In this document: positions 1 to 8,865 of the stretch, piece after piece | Layout of the letters: every line of letters starts with the position of its first letter | Position numbering within the stretch: position 1 is the stretch's first letter | Assembly: GCF_900094575.1 (NCBI RefSeq) | Contig: NZ_FMAE01000002.1 | Location: 186,001 to 250,000 of the forward strand | DNA length: 64,000 nt | From: Bradyrhizobium yuanmingense | GTDB lineage: Bacteria > Pseudomonadota > Alphaproteobacteria > Rhizobiales > Xanthobacteraceae | Reading direction: 5' to 3' | Notes under the pieces: model-generated | What the model was told of the DNA's origin: nothing | Databases searched by the model: none | Seen by the model: only the letters and a program-made list of their open reading frames with translations | Translations under genes and position numbers: made by a program

Positions 1-2
1 AT

Positions 3-314
3 CGCCAAGTCTACATCCACAAGGCCTCGGGCTATCTGCCGATCACCAAGGCGGCCTATGAGAAGGCCAAGGCGGATGGCTTCTACAAGGATCAGCCCTA
101 TCTGGAGACGCCGCTGCTCGAGCTGACCAACAAGGAGCCGACCGAGAATTCGCGCGGCCTGCGCCTCGGCAACATGGTGCAGCTCCGTGACGTCTGGGCT
201 GAGGAGATCGAGCAGGCGCTGGCCGGCAAGAAGACCGCCAAGCAGGCGCTGGACGCGGCCGTCGAGCGCGGCAACACCATGCTGCGCCAGTTCGAAAAGA
301 CCGCCGTGAAGTAA
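3..314 (+). CDS. ugpB: UgpB C-terminal fragment: sn-glycerol-3-phosphate ABC transporter substrate-binding protein (5' end outside window)
   Basis: The reading frame is open from base 3 to a TAA at 312-314, giving the last 103 residues of a periplasmic solute-binding protein. The segments [17 protein letters not shown] and AAVERGN..LRQFEK match the C-terminus of E. coli UgpB closely. The protein captures sn-glycerol-3-phosphate (or glycerophosphodiesters) in the periplasm and delivers it to UgpA/UgpE. It is the first gene of an operon with ugpA, ugpE and ugpC on the same strand. The start and signal peptide lie outside the window. Confidence 0.9.
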   Translation, partial: RQVYIHKASGYLPITKAAYEKAKADGFYKDQPYLETPLLELTNKEPTENSRGLRLGNMVQLRDVWAEEIEQALAGKKTAKQALDAAVERGNTMLRQFEKTAVK

Positions 315-322
315 GGCGACAA

Positions 323-350
323 GCGGCAGGCCGGTCCCCCGGCCTGCCGC
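323..350 (+). other. Perfect 12-bp stem-loop between ugpB and ugpA
   Basis: GCGGCAGGCCGG (323-334) is followed by a four-base loop and its exact complement (339-350), 8 bases after the ugpB stop and 11 bases before ugpA. No T-run follows, so it is not a classical terminator. Hairpins at this position in binding-protein operons (malE-malF REP, for example) protect the 3' end of the binding-protein message and raise its level over the membrane subunits. That role is inferred here. Confidence 0.7.
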
Positions 351-361
351 GCTGGGGCATC

Positions 362-1243
362 ATGCAAAAGCAAGCCATTTTCCAATCGAAGCTGTTGCCC
401 TATGCGCTGGTTGCGCCGCAACTCGCGATCGTCCTGATTTTCTTCTACTGGCCGGCCTTGCAGGCGATGATCCAGTCGTTCCTGCTGCAGGACGCCTTCG
501 GCCTGTCGACCAGCTTCGTCTGGTTCGAGAACTATATCGAGCTGTTCAAGGAGCCCGCCTATTTCGAGGCGATCCTGCGCACCTTCTTCTTCTCGTTCGC
601 GATCGCGGTGTCGTCGCTGTCGTTCGCGCTGCTGCTGGCCGTGATGGCAGACAAGCCGCTGCGCGGCTCGATGCTCTACCGCACGCTGCTGATCTGGCCC
701 TATGCGGTGGCGCCGCCGGTCGTCGGCGTGCTCTGGATCTTCATGCTGCATCCCTCGCTCGGCGTGCTCTCGCGCTACCTGCGGGCGCTGGGCATCGACT
801 GGAATCCACTGCTCGACGGCGACCAGGCCGCAGCGCTGATCATCCTGGCCGCCGCCTGGAAGCAGATCTCCTACAACTTCCTGTTCTTCCTCGCCGGCCT
901 GCAGAGCATCCCCAGAAGCGTGATCGAGGCGGCTGCGATCGACGGCGCCCGCCCGATGCGCAGGTTCTGGACCGTGATCTTCCCGCTGCTGTCGCCGACC
1001 ATCTTCTTCCTCCTGGTCGTCAACATCGTCTACGCCTTCTTCGACACGTTCGGCATCATCGACACGATGACCCGCGGCGGTCCGGGCAAGTCGACGGAGA
1101 CGCTGGTCTACAAGGTCTATACCGACGGCCTGCTCGGCGGAAACCTCGGCAGCTCCGCGGCGCAATCGGTGATCCTGATGATCATGGTGATCGTGCTGAC
1201 GGGCATCCAGTTCCGCTTCGTCGAACGCAAGGTGACCTACTGA
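362..1243 (+). CDS. ugpA: sn-glycerol-3-phosphate ABC transporter permease UgpA
   Basis: A 293-residue inner-membrane permease. It matches E. coli UgpA along its length: [11 protein letters not shown] at the N-terminus, [11 protein letters not shown], the EAA loop [16 protein letters not shown] that docks on the ATPase, and [13 protein letters not shown]. About six hydrophobic segments are visible. With UgpE it forms the channel for glycerol-3-phosphate uptake. The ATG at 362 aligns with family N-termini. The TGA stop overlaps the ugpE ATG (TGATG), indicating translational coupling. Confidence 0.95.
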   Translation: MQKQAIFQSKLLPYALVAPQLAIVLIFFYWPALQAMIQSFLLQDAFGLSTSFVWFENYIELFKEPAYFEAILRTFFFSFAIAVSSLSFALLLAVMADKPLRGSMLYRTLLIWPYAVAPPVVGVLWIFMLHPSLGVLSRYLRALGIDWNPLLDGDQAAALIILAAAWKQISYNFLFFLAGLQSIPRSVIEAAAIDGARPMRRFWTVIFPLLSPTIFFLLVVNIVYAFFDTFGIIDTMTRGGPGKSTETLVYKVYTDGLLGGNLGSSAAQSVILMIMVIVLTGIQFRFVERKVTY

Positions 1244-2091
1244 TGGTCGAGGAAGAAGGCTTTCGGCGCTACATTGCCCATATCATCCTCTGGATCGGGA
1301 TCGCGATCGTCGCCTTCCCGGTCTATCTCGCCTTCGTGGCGTCCACCCAGGACAACGCGGTGATCGCCAACGGGCAGATGTCGTTGCTGCCCGGGGGTCA
1401 TTTCTTCCAGACCTACTACCAGACCATCTTCGTCGGCACGAGCGGCTCGACCCGCGAGCCGGTCGGCAACATGATGCTGAACTCGCTGGTGATGGCGCTG
1501 CTGATCGCGCTGGGCAAGATCGCGGTCTCGATCATCTCGGCCTATGCGATCGTGTATTTCCGCTTCCCGTTCCGGATGGCGCTGTTCTGGCTGATCTTCA
1601 TCACGCTGATGCTGCCGGTCGAAGTCCGCATCTATCCGACCTACAAGATCGTCGCCGACCTGCACATGCTCGACAGCTATGCCGGCCTGTCGCTGCCGCT
1701 GATCGCATCGGCCACCGCGACGCTGCTGTTCCGCCAGTTCTTCATGACCGTGCCGGACGAGCTGCTGGAGGCCTCGCGCATTGACGGCGCCGGCCCCTTC
1801 CGCTTCTTCTGGGATACGCTCTTGCCGCTGTCGCGCACCAACATGGCGGCGCTGTTCGTGATCCTGTTCATCCTCGGTTGGAATCAATATCTCTGGCCGC
1901 TCTTGATCACCACGCGCGACGACATGCAGACCATCCAGATCGGCATCCGCAAGATGATCACCACCACCGACGCGCTGACCGAATGGCCGATCGTGATGGC
2001 AACCGCCGTGCTGGCCATGCTGCCGCCGGTGTTCGTCGTCGTCGCCATGCAGAAATTGTTCGTGCGCGGCCTGGTCGAGACGGAAAAGTGA
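1243..2091 (+). CDS. ugpE: sn-glycerol-3-phosphate ABC transporter permease UgpE
   Basis: A 282-residue MalG/UgpE-type permease, the partner of UgpA. It has an N-terminal membrane segment, a periplasmic stretch and a cluster of transmembrane helices. The conserved cytoplasmic EAA loop, LLEASRIDGAGPFRFF, contacts the UgpC ATPase. The start overlaps the ugpA stop by one base. The gene ends just before an imperfect inverted repeat that separates it from ugpC. Confidence 0.95.
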   Translation: MVEEEGFRRYIAHIILWIGIAIVAFPVYLAFVASTQDNAVIANGQMSLLPGGHFFQTYYQTIFVGTSGSTREPVGNMMLNSLVMALLIALGKIAVSIISAYAIVYFRFPFRMALFWLIFITLMLPVEVRIYPTYKIVADLHMLDSYAGLSLPLIASATATLLFRQFFMTVPDELLEASRIDGAGPFRFFWDTLLPLSRTNMAALFVILFILGWNQYLWPLLITTRDDMQTIQIGIRKMITTTDALTEWPIVMATAVLAMLPPVFVVVAMQKLFVRGLVETEK

Positions 2092-2095
2092 AGAT

Positions 2096-2189
2096 GGCGA
2101 ATAGTGAATGGCGAGTGGCGAATGGGGTCGCTGCGTCCGCCTTGCGTGCTAACAAGTCCCCATTCGCCATTCCCTACTCGCTACTCGCC
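2096..2189. repeat. Imperfect inverted repeat (about 32-nt arms) between ugpE and ugpC
   Basis: The left arm (2096-2127) and right arm (2158-2189) are near-perfect reverse complements, built from GGCGAATGG/GGCGAGTAG-like words, with a 30-base spacer. The element fills almost the whole ugpE-ugpC gap, and its right arm ends 10 bases before the ugpC ATG. Transcribed, it would form a long hairpin inside the operon mRNA that could modulate ugpC translation. It looks like a dispersed REP/BIME-type element rather than a gene. Confidence 0.7.
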
Positions 2190-2199
2190 GGTGCAACCC

Positions 2200-3288
<1,089 letters not shown>

Positions 3289-3319
3289 GCGGCTCCGGGG
3301 CCCGACGACAAAAGTGCGA

Positions 3320-3356
3320 AAACAACCCCATGCACAGTAGAAGGGGGTTTGTTTTT
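3320..3356 (+). terminator. Putative Rho-independent terminator of the ugp operon
   Basis: AAACAACCCC (3320-3329) can pair, with one bulged base, with GGGGTTTGTTT inside 3343-3356. The distal arm runs into a T-rich tract. It lies about 30 bases after the ugpC stop. The same bases resemble a short motif I believe is dispersed in Bradyrhizobium intergenic DNA, so a repeat origin is possible. Confidence 0.5.
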
Positions 3357-3458
3357 GTTGGGATAAATCGCCTCGCGCGACGCGTCATGCCAACCACGAC
3401 GAACCAGGCATTCGGGCGATGGCAGAAAGTGGCCCGTCCACAGCTCCCCCGCTACCTG

Positions 3459-3490
3459 CTTGAACCCACAGGGGAACATGCCCATATTGC
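3459..3490 (+). promoter_or_regulatory. Sigma32 (RpoH)-type promoter of the Hsp20 gene
   Basis: A CTTGAA -35 box begins at 3459 (CTTG 3459-3462). An 18-base spacer follows, then CCCATATTGC (3481-3490). This fits the RpoH consensus (CTTGAA / CCCATNT in enterics; CTTG-N17/18-CYTATNTNNG in alphaproteobacteria, with one mismatch in the latter). Transcription would begin near 3497, giving a 5' UTR of about 59 bases before the Hsp20 ATG. Confidence 0.65.
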
Positions 3491-3496
3491 TGATCA

Positions 3497-3555
3497 AGGG
3501 GCGCCGCTCGCGGGCCCTGATGCACCAAAGTCGCTTCGAGAGGACTTTGTAAACT
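3497..3555 (+). promoter_or_regulatory. ROSE-like RNA thermometer in the Hsp20 5' UTR
   Basis: The leader can fold into a 5' GC-rich hairpin (about 3498-3518) and a 3' hairpin in which CAAAGTC (3526-3532) pairs with GACTTTG (3543-3549). The Shine-Dalgarno GAGAGGA (3538-3544) is trapped in the second hairpin. Opposite it lies TCGCT (3531-3535), the U-Y-G-C-U signature of ROSE elements that control small heat-shock genes in Bradyrhizobium and other rhizobia. The leader is at the short end for ROSE. Melting near 40 degrees C would free the ribosome site. Confidence 0.6.
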
Positions 3556-3981
3556 ATGTCTCGTGTTCCAACGCTCTCCAGTCCCTTCCTGCTGGGCTTT
3601 GACGAGATCGAGCGCGTGCTCGATCGGGTCGTCAAAGGCGCCGACGGTTATCCTCCCTACAATATCGAGAGGTGCGACCGCACGGACGGCCAGCCCGAGC
3701 GTTTGCGCATCACGCTGGCGGTCGCCGGATTTACGCGCGACCAACTCGATGTAACCATTGAGGAAAACCAGCTCGTGATCCGCGGGCGGCAGCAGGACGA
3801 CAAGACCCGGCAATACATCCATCGCGGCATCGCCGCGCGCCACTTCCAGCGCACCTTCGTGCTGGCCGAGGGGATGCTGGTGCTGGGTGCGGATCTGAAG
3901 AACGGGTTGTTGTCGATCGATCTGGCCCGGCCTGAACCGGAGCGGATCGTTAAGACAATCGCTATCAATGAGCACGAATAA
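3556..3981 (+). CDS. Small heat-shock protein, Hsp20/IbpA family
   Basis: A 141-residue alpha-crystallin protein. A short N-terminal arm (FLLGFDEIERVLDRV) is followed by the crystallin domain (about 35-130) with LRITLAVAGFTRDQLDVT and the closing GLLSIDL strand. The N-terminal FDEI..L motif is characteristic of class A rhizobial small Hsps such as HspA/D and IbpA. It acts as an ATP-independent holdase feeding aggregated proteins to DnaK/ClpB. It sits behind a sigma32-like promoter and ROSE-like leader, and a DUF1150 gene follows after 50 bases. Confidence 0.93.
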   Translation: MSRVPTLSSPFLLGFDEIERVLDRVVKGADGYPPYNIERCDRTDGQPERLRITLAVAGFTRDQLDVTIEENQLVIRGRQQDDKTRQYIHRGIAARHFQRTFVLAEGMLVLGADLKNGLLSIDLARPEPERIVKTIAINEHE

Positions 3982-4031
3982 TGGAACGAGTAGCGGACTC
4001 GACCGCTTAGTGTTCCAGAGGAGTCGAGACC

Positions 4032-4304
4032 ATGAGTGAAGGTCACGTTGCGTTCGAATACGAAGCCAAGAACGTCTCTCCGGAGACGCTGGCAACCCTG
4101 GGCGAAGGCCATATCGCCTATGTGAAGCAGATCCGCTCCGAGGACGTGCCGGGCCTGTTCCCCGAGGCGCCCAAGATCGCGCCGGGCCTCAAGCTTTTCG
4201 CGCTCCACGCCGCCGACGGCACGCCGATCATGCTGACCGACAGCCGCGAAGCTGCGATCGCCAACGCCTGGAGCAACGAGCTGCAAGCGGTGAGCGTGCA
4301 CTAA
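4032..4304 (+). CDS. DUF1150 family protein
   Basis: A 90-residue acidic, soluble protein with the DUF1150 pattern (YVKQI near residue 37, LFALHAADGTPIMLTDSREAA near the C-terminus). Members of this family almost always follow an hsp20/ibpA gene in alphaproteobacteria, as here, and are presumed to belong to the heat-shock response. No enzymatic function is known. An AGGAG ribosome site lies about 9 bases before the ATG, and a strong terminator follows. Confidence 0.85.
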   Translation: MSEGHVAFEYEAKNVSPETLATLGEGHIAYVKQIRSEDVPGLFPEAPKIAPGLKLFALHAADGTPIMLTDSREAAIANAWSNELQAVSVH

Positions 4305-4334
4305 GCACGCGCGTCGCACGAATAGGGTTTCAAA

Positions 4335-4373
4335 CGGGCATGCCTTCGCAAGAAGGCGTGCCCGCTTTCATTT
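4335..4373 (+). terminator. Rho-independent terminator after hsp20-DUF1150
   Basis: CGGGCATGCCTTC (4335-4347) and GAAGGCGTGCCCG (4352-4364) form a 13-bp stem (one G-T pair) with a GCAA tetraloop, followed by the T-rich CTTTCATTT. It lies 31 bases after the DUF1150 stop and before the TetR operator. Confidence 0.85.
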
Positions 4374-4484
4374 GAGCGGCGAGGTATTCGCGTCGCCATC
4401 GCCAGCCGAAGGGAATTCGGCGATGTTCCCGCCCGCGCGGGGCGGCCTTGGCTCTTCCGCGCACGAGACCGTCATCAATCCGTG

Positions 4485-4521
4485 ATTTGACATTTCGTTC
4501 GCGTTTGTCAAATCTGACAAA
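4485..4521 (+). promoter_or_regulatory. Overlapping palindromic operators and -35 box upstream of the TetR/molybdoenzyme operon
   Basis: ATTTGACA (4485-4492) and TGTCAAAT (4506-4513) form one exact dyad. TTTGTCA (4504-4510) and TGACAAA (4515-4521) form a second, overlapping one that abuts the TetR ATG. The first half-site contains TTGACA (4487-4492), a consensus -35 hexamer, so a repressor bound here would block transcription. The likely ligand is the adjacent TetR protein acting as autorepressor. Confidence 0.65.
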
Positions 4522-5163
4522 ATGCAGGCCAAGGCCCCTCCCCAGGACCGGATCCTCGACGCTGCCTTGCGCGTGTTCCGGCGCCACGGCTTCCGCCGCT
4601 CCTCGATCGAGCTGGCGGCGGAGGAAGCCGGACTGACGCGGCAGGCGCTCTATCATCACTTCGCCTCCAAGGAGGCGCTGTTTCGCGCCGTGCTCGAGCG
4701 GATCTACGCGCAGGGGCTCGCTGCCGAAATCGCGGCCGCGAAGGCGGCGGAAGAAGCTGGCCTCGATCTTGCCGACATCCTGGTCGCCGAGATCGGCGCG
4801 CGAATGCAGTCGCTGCTCGCTTCGCTGAAGGACTCGCCCCATACCGATGAGCTGTTTTCCGAGCACCTCGCGCAGGCGCGCGACCTCTACCAGAGCTATT
4901 CCAACCGTTTCGCCGACGAGATCGCAACCACGATCGCGCGGGTGTGCCGCAAGCGAAAGCTTAACCTCGAAAGCGGCGTCAGCGTGCGCGAGCTCGCGCG
5001 CTGCGTCGAGATGGCGATCCACGGCACCAAATCCGCTTTCCCTTCCATGCAGCCGGTCGACGCGTTCCTGAAACAGCTCGAGACCATGCTGCGCATGCTG
5101 ATCGCCGGCGCGATGGCGCCGTCCGCAAAGAAGTCCCAACGCAAAACGGGAGTTCGAAAATGA
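4522..5163 (+). CDS. TetR/AcrR family transcriptional regulator
   Basis: A 213-residue regulator with an N-terminal helix-turn-helix at about residues 9-55 (ILDAALRVFRRHGFRRSS, GLTRQALYHHF, SKEALF) and an all-helical ligand domain. The ATG follows directly on a palindromic operator, with no Shine-Dalgarno, so the transcript may be leaderless or nearly so. The stop overlaps the start of the molybdoenzyme gene (ATGA), putting both in one operon. The probable role is control of its own operon in response to an aldehyde or aromatic substrate. The ligand is unknown. Confidence 0.9.
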   Translation: MQAKAPPQDRILDAALRVFRRHGFRRSSIELAAEEAGLTRQALYHHFASKEALFRAVLERIYAQGLAAEIAAAKAAEEAGLDLADILVAEIGARMQSLLASLKDSPHTDELFSEHLAQARDLYQSYSNRFADEIATTIARVCRKRKLNLESGVSVRELARCVEMAIHGTKSAFPSMQPVDAFLKQLETMLRMLIAGAMAPSAKKSQRKTGVRK

Positions 5164-7847
5164 CCAGCACGACCATCAATGGACGGCCTCTCCCGCTGCC
5201 CGACGATCCGGATGCGCTCTTGATCGACGTGATCCGCGATGGCGGCCTCACCGGCACCAAACTCGTCTGCGGCTCCGGCGTCTGCGGCGCCTGCACCGTG
5301 CTGCTCGACGGCACGCCGGTCGTGAGCTGCCTGTTGCCGGCGCAGGCGGCCGCGGGCAAATCGCTGACGACCATCGAGGGCGTCGGGGCGGCCGGATTGC
5401 ATCCGGTGCAGAAGGCGTTCATGGCGCACGACGCCCTGCAATGCGGCTTCTGCACACCCGGCTTCGTCGTCGAAGCCGCCGCCTTCCATGACGGCTGGCG
5501 CGCGACCAAGGGCGCGGCGACACCCTCGCGCGAGGAGATCGCCGCCGCGCTATCTGGACATCTCTGCCGCTGCGGCGCCTATGAAGGCATTTTTCGCGCG
5601 GTGGCGGAGGCTTGTTCAGGCCGCTTCGACGGCAACGAGCCCATCGCGCCGCGGCTGGAAGCCCGCGACAAGGTGACGGGCCTCGCCCGCTACACCGTCG
5701 ACGTCCACCATGACGGCCAGCTCGAAGGCGTCATCCTGCGCGCGCACGTCGCGCATGCGAGGATCACCGGCCTTGATCTGGCGCCGGCGCGCGCCATTGC
5801 CGGTGTTGCCGCGGTCGTTCCGCTGCTCGACGACGACAACATGGTCCGCTTCGTCGGCGCGCCGATTGCAGCCGTCGCGGCCAAGGACCGCCGCACCGCA
5901 CTGCAGGCCATCGCCGCGATCAGCTTCAAGCCCGAGCCTTTGCCCGCTGTGATCGGGCTCGATGCAGCGCGACGCGACGATGCACCGGTCGTGTTCGAAA
6001 AGAAGGACCGCAAGCGTGCCGGCAACGTGTCCGAGGGCGCAGGCGGCGCTCCGGTGTCGTGGAAGGGCAATGTGCGCGGGCCCTCGGCGCCGTTCTCGCA
6101 GAAAGCCAAGCGCGCCAAGAGCTGGCTTGACGAGGCGCGCCAGCAACGCAATCCGCTGCTGGTCGAGGAGACCTTTCGCGTCTCGACGCAACAGCACGCA
6201 AGCCTCGAACCACATGCCGCCGTGGCCAGGTTCGATGGCGATCAGCTCATCGTGCACATCTCGACCCAGGCCATCCACGAGAGCATGGAGAAGATCGCCA
6301 AGCGTTATGGCCTTCCGCACGACAAGGTGCGTGTGATCGCCGATCATGTCGGCGGCGGGTTCGGCTCCAAGGGCAGCGTTGGGCTGGAGACCATCGCCGC
6401 GATCGAGCTTGCGCGCGCCGCGAAGGCGCCGGTGCGCGTCGCCTTCGATCGTGAAGAGGAGCTTTCCGTCACCGGCTATCGTCCGGCCGCCGAGCTGAAG
6501 CTGTCCTTGCTGCCTTCTGCGGAAGGCCGCCTCAAGGCGCTGTCGCTCACCGCCCATGCCGATACCGGCGCCGCCGTGAACTCGCTGATCGCGGGCCTGG
6601 CGCGGCTGATCTATCCGGCCGAAGCAAAGGAGCTCGTCGACTTCGACGTGCTCAGCAATTTGCCGCCCGGCGCGCCGTTCCGCGGCCCCGGCGGTCCGCC
6701 GATGTCGTTTGCGCTGGAGCAGGCGGTCGACGAAGCCGCACTGCGCATGAAGGTCGATCCGATTCAGCTGCGCAAGCTCTGGGACCCCGATCCCAACCGC
6801 CAGCGACTGTACGACTGGGCTGCCGGCCTCGACGTCTGGAAGAGCCGCAAGCCAGCCGCATCGCAGACCGGCCGCTACCGGCGCGGCGTCGGCGTCGCCA
6901 CCGGTTACTGGCTCTATCTCTGGCAGACCGGCTCCTCGGTCGAACTCGCGATCAAGGGCGGCCGCATCGTCGCAAGCTGCGCGGTACAGGATATCGGCAC
7001 GGGCACACGCAGCGTGATCGCGAACACCGTCGCGAAGGCGTTCGATCTCGAACCGCATGATGTGGACGTTCGCATCGGCCGCTCCAGCCTGCCCCGCGGA
7101 CCGGGTTCCGGCGGCAGCCGCGTCACCGCCTCGCTGGTGCCGCCGACCTTGCTCGCCATCGACAAGCTGAAAGCGGAAATCAGGCGCACGGCGTCTCGCA
7201 CACCTGCTCCGGGCTCGAACGCGCCGTGGCGCGAGATGATCGCGGCCTCCCCTGATATCGCCGTGTCGGCCAAGCGCCAGGAGGACGGCAAGCCGCCGCC
7301 CGGCGTCAGGCCCGCGCTGCACGAGGCGGGCATCATGGGCCGGGTGTTCGGTTGGGTGCTGCGTCTGATGAGCCACATGGTGGTCGGCGCCGGCGTGCCG
7401 AGCTCGGTGCAGGTGATGGAAGTCGAGGTCGACACCTGGCTCGGCCATGTGCGCGTGCTCAACGCCTATACGGGCCTCGCGGTCGGCAAGCTCGCCGCGC
7501 CGGCGCTGGCGCGAAGCCAGGCCGCGGGCGCGGTGATTCAGGGCATCGGCTACGCACTCTATGAGTCGCGGGAGACCGATCCCTCGAGCGGCCACATCCT
7601 GAGCGGCAGCATGGAGGATTACCGCATCCCGGGGATTGCCGACATGCCGAAACTGGACGTGCATTTCGACGAGGCCGGTTTCGAGCATGTGCCGGGCGGC
7701 AGCGTCGGCATCGGTGAAGTCGCCACCGTGCCGACCTCGCCCGCGATCGCCAACGCCATCCGCGATGCGATCGGCGTGAGACTGACTGAAATTCCGTTCC
7801 GGCCCGATCGTCTTGTGGCCGCGCTGAAAGGGAGGGATGCAGCATGA
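5160..7847 (+). CDS. Aldehyde oxidoreductase-type molybdoenzyme: fused 2Fe-2S and Moco-binding subunits
   Basis: An 895-residue protein of the xanthine oxidase family. Residues 1-155 are the ferredoxin-like [2Fe-2S] subunit, with C37, C42, C45, C57 for one cluster and C95, C98, C136, C138 for the other. From about 160 the large molybdopterin-binding subunit follows, with GGGFGSKG, FRGPGGP and the catalytic GIGE glutamate E853. In E. coli PaoABC these are separate proteins (PaoA, PaoC); here they are one chain. It oxidises aldehydes or N-heterocycles, passing electrons to the FAD partner encoded next (ATGA overlap). There is no Tat signal, unlike PaoA. Substrate unknown. Confidence 0.9.
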   Translation: MTSTTINGRPLPLPDDPDALLIDVIRDGGLTGTKLVCGSGVCGACTVLLDGTPVVSCLLPAQAAAGKSLTTIEGVGAAGLHPVQKAFMAHDALQCGFCTPGFVVEAAAFHDGWRATKGAATPSREEIAAALSGHLCRCGAYEGIFRAVAEACSGRFDGNEPIAPRLEARDKVTGLARYTVDVHHDGQLEGVILRAHVAHARITGLDLAPARAIAGVAAVVPLLDDDNMVRFVGAPIAAVAAKDRRTALQAIAAISFKPEPLPAVIGLDAARRDDAPVVFEKKDRKRAGNVSEGAGGAPVSWKGNVRGPSAPFSQKAKRAKSWLDEARQQRNPLLVEETFRVSTQQHASLEPHAAVARFDGDQLIVHISTQAIHESMEKIAKRYGLPHDKVRVIADHVGGGFGSKGSVGLETIAAIELARAAKAPVRVAFDREEELSVTGYRPAAELKLSLLPSAEGRLKALSLTAHADTGAAVNSLIAGLARLIYPAEAKELVDFDVLSNLPPGAPFRGPGGPPMSFALEQAVDEAALRMKVDPIQLRKLWDPDPNRQRLYDWAAGLDVWKSRKPAASQTGRYRRGVGVATGYWLYLWQTGSSVELAIKGGRIVASCAVQDIGTGTRSVIANTVAKAFDLEPHDVDVRIGRSSLPRGPGSGGSRVTASLVPPTLLAIDKLKAEIRRTASRTPAPGSNAPWREMIAASPDIAVSAKRQEDGKPPPGVRPALHEAGIMGRVFGWVLRLMSHMVVGAGVPSSVQVMEVEVDTWLGHVRVLNAYTGLAVGKLAAPALARSQAAGAVIQGIGYALYESRETDPSSGHILSGSMEDYRIPGIADMPKLDVHFDEAGFEHVPGGSVGIGEVATVPTSPAIANAIRDAIGVRLTEIPFRPDRLVAALKGRDAA

Positions 7848-8764
7848 GTGTCGCCGTCATCACCGCCAATCCCACGCCTGAATTCCGCGCCGGAGGCACC
7901 GACTTCAGCGAACGCCGCCGCAGCGGGGTGTCGCAGGGAATGCTGATCGATATCTCGACCAGCGGCGACAAGACGATCAGCTGGGGAGCCGATGGAGCGG
8001 CCCGGATCGGCGCGCTCGCCACCATCGCCACGATCGCGACCGACGCTCGCATCCTCGCCGCTTATCCCGGCATTGCGGCGAGCGCGCAGGGACTCGCCAC
8101 GCCACAGGTGCGCAACGTTGCCACGCTCGGCGGCAATCTCGCGCAGCGTTCACGCTGCTGGTATTTCCGCCGGGCCGACATCGATTGCCTGAAGAAAGGC
8201 GGCAGCACCTGCCCTGCCCGTTCCGGCAATCATCTCTATGGCGTTGCCTTCGATCTCGGACCGTGCATCGCGCCGCATCCCTCGACCATGGCGGCGGCTC
8301 TGCTCGCCTATGATGCGACCATCACCACGGACCGGCGCAGCGGATTGACGATTAGCGGTCTCCTCGGCGACGGCTCGGTCGCGCACGCCGATCATACACT
8401 CGCAGCAGGCGAGATGATCAAGAACATTGCGCTTCCTGCTCCGCTCGAGGGCGAGCGCGCTTCCTACAAGCGGGCGATCAGCCGGACCTATGCGGAATGG
8501 CCGCTGGTGGAACTCTGCGCCCGCGTCGTGATCGCCGGCGGCAAGTTCCAGCTGGTGCGTCTCGCTGCCGGCGGCGTCGCGCCCGTGCCGCTTCGCCTCA
8601 CCGCCGTGGAAGTCCAGCTCAGCGGCAAGCTTGCCAATGCGGCATCGATCGCAGAAGCGGCGAAAGCGGCGAGCTCGGGTGCCAAACCATTGCCGATGAC
8701 GGCCTACAAGCTCGATCTCCTGCAAGGGCTGGTGCGCGACGTGCTGGAGCGGCTTTCGGACTAA
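7844..8764 (+). CDS. FAD-binding subunit of the molybdoenzyme, PaoB-like with extra [4Fe-4S] cysteines
   Basis: A 306-residue FAD-binding protein of the CO dehydrogenase/xanthine dehydrogenase middle-subunit family. It has AGGTDF, ATPQVRNVATLGGNL (flavin binding) and the C-terminal CODH domain. Cysteines C105, C115, C123 and C141 lie in a loop matching the [4Fe-4S]-binding insertion of E. coli PaoB. Electrons would run Moco - 2Fe-2S - FAD, with the 4Fe-4S centre as an accessory. The start overlaps the upstream gene by four bases. No XdhC/PaoD-type maturation chaperone is encoded in the window. Confidence 0.88.
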   Translation: MSVAVITANPTPEFRAGGTDFSERRRSGVSQGMLIDISTSGDKTISWGADGAARIGALATIATIATDARILAAYPGIAASAQGLATPQVRNVATLGGNLAQRSRCWYFRRADIDCLKKGGSTCPARSGNHLYGVAFDLGPCIAPHPSTMAAALLAYDATITTDRRSGLTISGLLGDGSVAHADHTLAAGEMIKNIALPAPLEGERASYKRAISRTYAEWPLVELCARVVIAGGKFQLVRLAAGGVAPVPLRLTAVEVQLSGKLANAASIAEAAKAASSGAKPLPMTAYKLDLLQGLVRDVLERLSD

Positions 8765-8864
8765 AGCGCGATGAGAATGGGATGAATCATCATCGCGCTT
8801 TAGGTTGTTGTTCACGCATGATCTCTCCGGAAAAGCGCTTCGCACTTTTCCGGATCATGCTTTA
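8763..8864. repeat. Dispersed two-hairpin intergenic repeat, copy 1
   Basis: The first hairpin pairs AAAGCGCGATGA (8763-8774) with TCATCGCGCTTT (8790-8801). The second pairs GCATGATC (8816-8823) and inner bases with GATCATGC (8853-8860) around CTTCG. A second copy in opposite orientation lies at 24486-24588. It sits between convergent genes and probably also ends their transcripts. Confidence 0.85.
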
Positions 8865-8865
8865 G

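Noticed and set aside
3330..3602. Possible 90-codon gene upstream of hsp20
   Set aside because: The frame spans a terminator-like hairpin, a sigma32 promoter and a thermometer leader and overlaps the hsp20 start. No motif or ribosome site.
5616..7688. Open frame of 690 codons on the minus strand inside the molybdoenzyme gene
   Set aside because: The plus strand encodes a convincing xanthine-oxidase-family protein with all motifs. The minus frame is a GC-driven shadow, His/Arg/Asp-rich without domains.
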